Source: Candidatus Nomurabacteria bacterium GW2011_GWE2_34_25 | GTDB taxonomy: Bacteria; Patescibacteriota; Minisyncoccia; Phycocordibacterales; UBA9973 | DNA: 51,079 nt | Direction: 5' to 3' | NCBI GenBank assembly: GCA_000990325.1 | Contig: LBPS01000003.1 | Coordinates: forward strand, 1 to 51,079 | Shown here: positions 45,861-51,079 of the stretch, in pieces | Numbering within the stretch: position 1 is the stretch's first letter | Layout of the letters: each line of letters begins with the position of its first letter | The notes under the pieces: generated by a model | Told to the model about the DNA's origin: nothing | The model's input: the letters and a program-made list of their open reading frames with translations, nothing else | The model's database searches: none | Translations under genes and position numbers: made by a program

Positions 45861-46589
45861 ATGAAATTCCACATAATAACTTTATTCCCCGAAATGTTTG
45901 ACTCTTATTTAGGAGAGTCTATTTTAGGACGAGCTATAAAGGAAAAGAAGATTTCTGTTTCTTTTGTAAATCCTCGTAAATTTGTAACAGGCAAATACAG
46001 AAAAGTTTGGCCAGATGGTAATGTATCTCTCCAAGTAGATGAGCGTCCTTATGCAGGTGGTCCAGGGATGGTCATGATGGCAGAGCCTGTCATCAAAGCG
46101 GTGGAATCTGTTCTTAAGAAAATTACTAATTACCAATTACTAATTACCAAAAATAATTCTAAAAGCCAAAAGCCAAAAGCAAAAAGCAGTATTTTGATTA
46201 TAAATTTTATTCCTTCAGCTGAGAAGTTCACAACGAGTGTTGCCAAAAGTATTTCTAAAAAATACACAGACGTTATTTTAATTTGTGGACGGTATGAAGG
46301 TATTGATGCTCGCGTTGATAAAATTCTTCGAACAAAAAAATATTCAATAGGGGATTATGTACTTACAGGAGGGGAGATTCCTGCGATGATTTTGATAGAT
46401 TGTATCTCTCGTCAGGTAGATGGAGTACTTGGTAATTTCGACTCTCGAGAAGAAGAACGTGTCTCTAGTAGTGAAATTTATACTCGTCCTGAGATACTCA
46501 TTCATAAAGGGAAAAAACACAAAGTACCGAAAGTTCTCCTTTCTGGAAATCATAAAGATATAGAATCTTGGAAAAATAGATTAAAATAA
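45861..46589 (+). CDS. trmD: tRNA (guanine-N1)-methyltransferase
   Basis: MKFHIITLFPEMFDSYLGESILGRA, DERPYAGGPGMVMMAEPV, LICGRYEGIDARVDK, SIGDYVLTGGEIPAMILID, VLLSGNHKDIESW; true start internal to ORF-track start 45723. Confidence 0.95.
   Translation: MKFHIITLFPEMFDSYLGESILGRAIKEKKISVSFVNPRKFVTGKYRKVWPDGNVSLQVDERPYAGGPGMVMMAEPVIKAVESVLKKITNYQLLITKNNSKSQKPKAKSSILIINFIPSAEKFTTSVAKSISKKYTDVILICGRYEGIDARVDKILRTKKYSIGDYVLTGGEIPAMILIDCISRQVDGVLGNFDSREEERVSSSEIYTRPEILIHKGKKHKVPKVLLSGNHKDIESWKNRLK
46121..46187 (+). repeat. heptamer arrays inside the trmD coding region
   Basis: AATTACT AATTACC AATTACT AATTACC ... AAAAGCC AAAAGCC AAAAGCA AAAAGC. Confidence 0.92.
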
Positions 46590-46776
46590 GTAAATCTTAG
46601 CTATTTTACACGCAGTTTTAATATCTGTGGATAACTTTTGTTTTTATTTTGCAGAATACTTATATTATTATATAATATAAGTATTCTTTAAAGCATATCG
46701 GATAAACGAGATAAAGAAAATAGTTTTATCGTTAATCCGAGATTTCTTTATAAATAAAGGCAAGATAAAAATTAGT

Positions 46777-47145
46777 ATGGATTCACTAAAAAAAATTATT
46801 TCCTTAAATCAAGCATCTAAAATTTCAGGGTATACACAAGATTACCTTGGCTTTTTGATACGCAAAGGAGAGATAAAGGGCATGAAAAAGGGTAGAGCTT
46901 GGTTTACTACTGAAGAAGAAGTTAAAAATTATCTTTTTAAAAAGAAAGTTCGTCATGAAGAATTTGCTATTAAAGACTTTTTTTCACCTACCCGTACGAG
47001 GAATATAATCATTGCTACCATTATTGTTTTTATTGGTGGCTTTTTTATATTGTCTAATTTAAATAAGAGCAGGAGTGTTCCTGTAAGTGAAATACAGTCA
47101 GCGGTAACTTCAGATGGGGAGGGGGTAAAAGTAATTACCAATTAA
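46777..47145 (+). CDS. membrane-anchored helix-turn-helix (MerR/excisionase-like) protein
   Basis: LNQASKISGYTQDYLGFLIRKGEIKGMKKGRAWFTTEEEVKNYL wHTH followed by TM NIIIATIIVFIGGFFIL. Confidence 0.75.
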   Translation: MDSLKKIISLNQASKISGYTQDYLGFLIRKGEIKGMKKGRAWFTTEEEVKNYLFKKKVRHEEFAIKDFFSPTRTRNIIIATIIVFIGGFFILSNLNKSRSVPVSEIQSAVTSDGEGVKVITN

Positions 47146-47181
47146 TAATTACTAATTAAGAATTAAGAATTAAGAATTGGG
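47133..47181 (+). repeat. AATTNNN heptamer array
   Basis: AATTACC AATTAAT AATTACT AATTAAG AATTAAG AATTAAG AATTGGG, seven in-phase heptamers. Confidence 0.9.
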
Positions 47182-47214
47182 GACGGGGATGAAAATACAA
47201 AAAATAAAATTAAA

Positions 47215-50200
47215 ATGCAGAAAATTTTTAGAAAAATAAATATCAGAAATAAGAAGATACTAAGTATCCTTACTGTTTCTATGGTAATTATTTTTATTGT
47301 ATTTTCTCAAATATTTAATCTTGAAGCGGCATTCAATAAAGAAATAAATTACCAAGGTAAACTTACGACAGGAGCAGGAGTTGCAGTTGCAAACGGAACT
47401 TACAATATGGAATTCAAACTCTATACTGCCAGTTCCGGAGGAACAACTCTTTGGACTGAGACACGTACTGGTGCGAATAAAGTCCAAGTCACAAATGGAC
47501 TTTTCTCTGTAATGCTAGGAGAAGTCAGTACTTTATCTGGAGTAGATTTTAATCAGACATCGATTTACTTAGGAGTAAATATTGGAGGTACAGATGTAAC
47601 TCCAACTTGGGACGGAGAGATGACTCCTCGTAAAAAGCTAGGTACTGTTCCTGCTTCTCTTGTCTCAGATAAAACTATAAATATCTTTGGTGGTAACTCC
47701 ACTACTCTTTTAGGTTCAATTCCATATCAATCAGATACAGACGTAACTACTCTCCTTGCTCCAAATACAACAACAACTAAGAACTTCCTTGGAATGACAG
47801 GTACAGGTACAAACGGAGCTGTACCTGTATGGGGAGCCTTGGCCAATGCAGATATTCCTACTACTTTAACCGGTAAGACTTACAATGGACTAACTCTTAC
47901 ATCCTTAACAACCGGGTTCTCTGTCGCTGGAGGAACAACTTCAAAAACTCTAACAGTAAATAATACTTTAGGATTATCTGGAACAGATGGATCAACTCTT
48001 AATATTGGTACAGGAGGAACACTGGGAACAGGAGCATTTGCAACAATTGCAAACTATGTCCCTTACACAGGGGCTACAGGTAACGTAACTCTAGGCACAT
48101 ACTCTCTTACTACTCCAAACATCCTCGGAGGAACTTCCACGACTCAAGATCTAACTCTTCAAACAACTTCCGGTGTCGGAGCAACTGGTGCCGACATGCA
48201 TTTCTTGGTAGGTAACGCTGGAGGTACAGAAGCAATGACGATACTGAATAATGGGAATGTGGGTATTGGGACAACAGGGCCCAGTGAATTATTAACAGTT
48301 TCAAAGAGTCAAGCAGATACAACATTTGCAGTAGAAAACTATTCTATTTCAAATGCAGATGTTCCAGAATGGGAATTAAGAAAATCTAATAACAATACTT
48401 TAGATACAAAAACAACAACAGTAAATGGAAATTATCTTGGACAAATTGCATTTAAAGGAGTTGATACAGGAAATAATTGGGATTATGGAGCATATATATT
48501 AGCAGTTCAAGAAGGAAATGCTGGAGTTTATCTTCCAACTAGACTAGATTTTACTACCTATTCATCTAGTGCATCTAATGGACCAGTATTATCTTTAAAT
48601 AGTGCGGGTAAAGTCGGGATTGGGACGACATCGCCTACTGCTTTACTCCATCTAAAAGCAGGAACAGCAACAGCAAACACTGCTCCCTTAAAATTCACTT
48701 CAGGTACAGATCTCACCACACCAGAAGCAGGAGCATTTGAATACGATGGTACAAACTTACACTTCACTCCTGTAGCTACAAGAGAAACTATTGCATATGT
48801 ATCTAACTTAACTTCTGGTTATGTGCCTTACACAGGAGCAAATGCAAATGTAAACTTAGGTACATACTCTCTTACTACTCCAAACATTCTAGGAGGTACA
48901 AGTACCACCGCCGACCTCACCCTTCAAACCACCTCCGGTGTAGGAGCTACTGGAGCCGATATGCATTTCTTGGTAGGGAACAATGGAGCGACTGAAGCCA
49001 TGACGATACTCAATAACGGCAATGTCGGCATCGGGACAACGACGCCTCAATATAGAATCGATACTCCAGTTGCTAGTAAAATTGGTTCATATAGTGATGC
49101 GTCACATAATGCATCTATTGAATTTTATAATGCAACTACTGCTAATATGAATTTTCAAATGACAAATAGTAGTGGCGGCGCTTTTACATTTATGGGAAGT
49201 GCCTCTCCAACAAACGGCAATGTCGGTATCGGCACCACAGCTCCTACTTATAAACTAGACGTTAAAGGTACCGCAGCCGTCGATGGCATTCGTTCCGATA
49301 TGGGATATGAAATAACTCCAGTACTTAATCCAACAACATTAACTGCTGTTGTTAGTAGTGGTGGAGGTGTTGATTCAGGAGATCATATTTATTTTGTAAC
49401 ATTTTATACAGCTTTCGGAGAAACTAGTTCTAAATATACTGGAACTATTACAACAACGGCTGGTAACAACACAGTAACTTTAACTATCCCAACATCAACG
49501 GATCCTCGTGTTGTTGGACGAAAAATATATAGAACAAAAGCCAATTTTTATCATTCTGCTGAATATCTATTAACAACTATAACTAACAATATAGATACAA
49601 CTTATATTGATACTGTTGCGGATAGTACACTCAGTGGTATACAAGGTCTAGCTTTTTATAGATCTAACAAAACTACTAATTATTTTACTGTCAATGGGTC
49701 ACGTTCAATGGTTCTTGGTGATAGAGAAACATATTTTGGGTTAGGGGCTGGCAATGCTGTCACCAGTGGAGGTGGTCATACATTATTTGGGGCAAATGCT
49801 GGTCAATCTATGACAACTGGCACTTACAATATTGCTATAGGCGTGAACACAGGGACTGGAATTACAACAGGCTCAAGAAATACATTAATTGGGTACTATT
49901 CATTAAACAACGGAGAAGGTGCTAGTAATAATGTAGCTATTGGACATGCTGCGATGATATATAATAAGGGACAGGAAAATATTGCGATTGGTTCGCAAAC
50001 TTTAAATGGAGTAAGTTCTACAACAAATACTACTCGTAATATTGCATTAGGTAATCTTGCAATGTACTCAATAGTTTCTGGAGGTTATAATACTTCAATT
50101 GGTCCTTATTCTTTATATGGACTAACTACGGGTTCTAGCAATATTTCTTTAGGTTATCAATCTGGTAGATATATAGCCGATGGTTCAACCGTCAATACTA

Positions 50201-50844
50201 CCTCTGACTATTCCTTATATCTAGGTCAAGACACCAAAGCTGGAGCTGATAATAATCAAAATGAAATTGTGATCGGTTACAATGCCATAGGTGCAGGGAG
50301 TAATACGATAAGGTTAGGAAATACAAGTGTGTTACGAACTTATGCCGCAGGATTAAATTTATCGGCAGGTACAGCAACCGCAGGAACCGCTCCATTGAAA
50401 CTAACCAGCGGTACAGATCTCACCACACCAGAAGCAGGAGCATTTGAATATGATGGTACGAACTTACACTTCACTCCAGTCGCTACAAGAGAAACTATTG
50501 CATATGTATCTAATTTAACTTCAGGATACGTCCCTTACACAGGAGCCACAGCCAACGTAACTCTAGGAACATACTCTCTTACGACTCCCAACATTCTTGG
50601 AGGAACTTCCACCACCCAAGACCTCACTCTCCAAACCACTTCTGGCGTCGGAGCCACCGGTGCTGACATGCATTTCCTTGTAGGTAATGCAGGAGCAACT
50701 GAAGCTATGACGATATTGAATAATGGGAATGTCGGCATCGGGACACCATCTCCAAACAATTTATTGCAAGTTAATGATTTGATAACATTTACTAATGCTG
50801 ACTGGAAAACTCAAATAGGTTATCAAGCCGGAAAATATGATTAA
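47215..50844 (+). CDS. giant repetitive surface / tail-fibre-like (YadA-head-like) protein, N-terminal part before apparent frameshift
   Basis: N-terminal TM; repeated NVGIGTTxP, SLTTPNILGGTSTTxDLTLQTTSGVGATGADMHFLVGN, AIGxxT/GYxAL head-like repeats. Confidence 0.85.
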   Translation: MQKIFRKINIRNKKILSILTVSMVIIFIVFSQIFNLEAAFNKEINYQGKLTTGAGVAVANGTYNMEFKLYTASSGGTTLWTETRTGANKVQVTNGLFSVMLGEVSTLSGVDFNQTSIYLGVNIGGTDVTPTWDGEMTPRKKLGTVPASLVSDKTINIFGGNSTTLLGSIPYQSDTDVTTLLAPNTTTTKNFLGMTGTGTNGAVPVWGALANADIPTTLTGKTYNGLTLTSLTTGFSVAGGTTSKTLTVNNTLGLSGTDGSTLNIGTGGTLGTGAFATIANYVPYTGATGNVTLGTYSLTTPNILGGTSTTQDLTLQTTSGVGATGADMHFLVGNAGGTEAMTILNNGNVGIGTTGPSELLTVSKSQADTTFAVENYSISNADVPEWELRKSNNNTLDTKTTTVNGNYLGQIAFKGVDTGNNWDYGAYILAVQEGNAGVYLPTRLDFTTYSSSASNGPVLSLNSAGKVGIGTTSPTALLHLKAGTATANTAPLKFTSGTDLTTPEAGAFEYDGTNLHFTPVATRETIAYVSNLTSGYVPYTGANANVNLGTYSLTTPNILGGTSTTADLTLQTTSGVGATGADMHFLVGNNGATEAMTILNNGNVGIGTTTPQYRIDTPVASKIGSYSDASHNASIEFYNATTANMNFQMTNSSGGAFTFMGSASPTNGNVGIGTTAPTYKLDVKGTAAVDGIRSDMGYEITPVLNPTTLTAVVSSGGGVDSGDHIYFVTFYTAFGETSSKYTGTITTTAGNNTVTLTIPTSTDPRVVGRKIYRTKANFYHSAEYLLTTITNNIDTTYIDTVADSTLSGIQGLAFYRSNKTTNYFTVNGSRSMVLGDRETYFGLGAGNAVTSGGGHTLFGANAGQSMTTGTYNIAIGVNTGTGITTGSRNTLIGYYSLNNGEGASNNVAIGHAAMIYNKGQENIAIGSQTLNGVSSTTNTTRNIALGNLAMYSIVSGGYNTSIGPYSLYGLTTGSSNISLGYQSGRYIADGSTVNTTSDYSLYLGQDTKAGADNNQNEIVIGYNAIGAGSNTIRLGNTSVLRTYAAGLNLSAGTATAGTAPLKLTSGTDLTTPEAGAFEYDGTNLHFTPVATRETIAYVSNLTSGYVPYTGATANVTLGTYSLTTPNILGGTSTTQDLTLQTTSGVGATGADMHFLVGNAGATEAMTILNNGNVGIGTPSPNNLLQVNDLITFTNADWKTQIGYQAGKYD

Positions 50845-51079
50845 TAATGCTACTGGGAAAGATAATACAGCTGACAATAACACTGCTATTGGTTATAGAT
50901 CTCTATACTCTAATACAACAGGTTACTATAATACAGCTAATGGTTCTCTATCACTTACCTTAAATACTACTGGTTTAGCTAACACAGCTACTGGTTTCTC
51001 TGCTCTTACTGCTAATTTAACTGGTCAATACAATACGGCTACAGGTTACAATTCAATGGTAACAAATGATACCGGTTCT
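50837..51079 (+). CDS. continuation of the surface protein in the +1-shifted frame (runs off window)
   Basis: MINNATGKDNTADNNTAIGYRSLYSNTTGYYNTANGSLSLTLNTTGLANTATGFSALTANLTGQYNTATGYNSMVTNDTGS open to the end. Confidence 0.8.
   Translation, partial: MINNATGKDNTADNNTAIGYRSLYSNTTGYYNTANGSLSLTLNTTGLANTATGFSALTANLTGQYNTATGYNSMVTNDTGS

Overview
AT-rich, compact bacterial window. Overall character (trimmed housekeeping enzymes, rRNA intron, many small membrane proteins, giant repeat surface protein) is consistent with a Candidate Phyla Radiation / Patescibacteria (Parcubacteria-like) genome; this lineage call is inference. Contents: 3' part of a 23S rRNA gene split by a ~400-nt ORF-less group I intron at the position equivalent to E. 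coli U2593; an odd nested/duplicated 5S rRNA locus; tRNA-Ser(GGA); about 45 protein genes including rodA/ftsW, folD, secD-secF, lemA, htpX, a HelD-like helicase, pyk, histidine kinase/response regulator, murI, an AddAB-like UvrD helicase-nuclease, pheS-pheT, gyrB, thrS, rpmF, nusB fused to NUDIX, rnc, a short SMC, a CapA-VanY fusion, rnr, rpsP, a KH protein, trmD and a giant repetitive surface protein cut by an apparent frameshift at the right end. The most intriguing observation is a compact one-gene cassette (31471-32125): a winged-helix plus Cas2/PaaX-like protein bracketed by two near-identical 38-bp palindromes in inverted orientation. Other highlights: an AATTNNN heptamer repeat family that occurs inside the rRNA intron, between genes and inside trmD; widespread TATAAT-N6/7-ATG spacing suggesting leaderless transcripts; and two large intergenic inverted repeats flanking rpsP.
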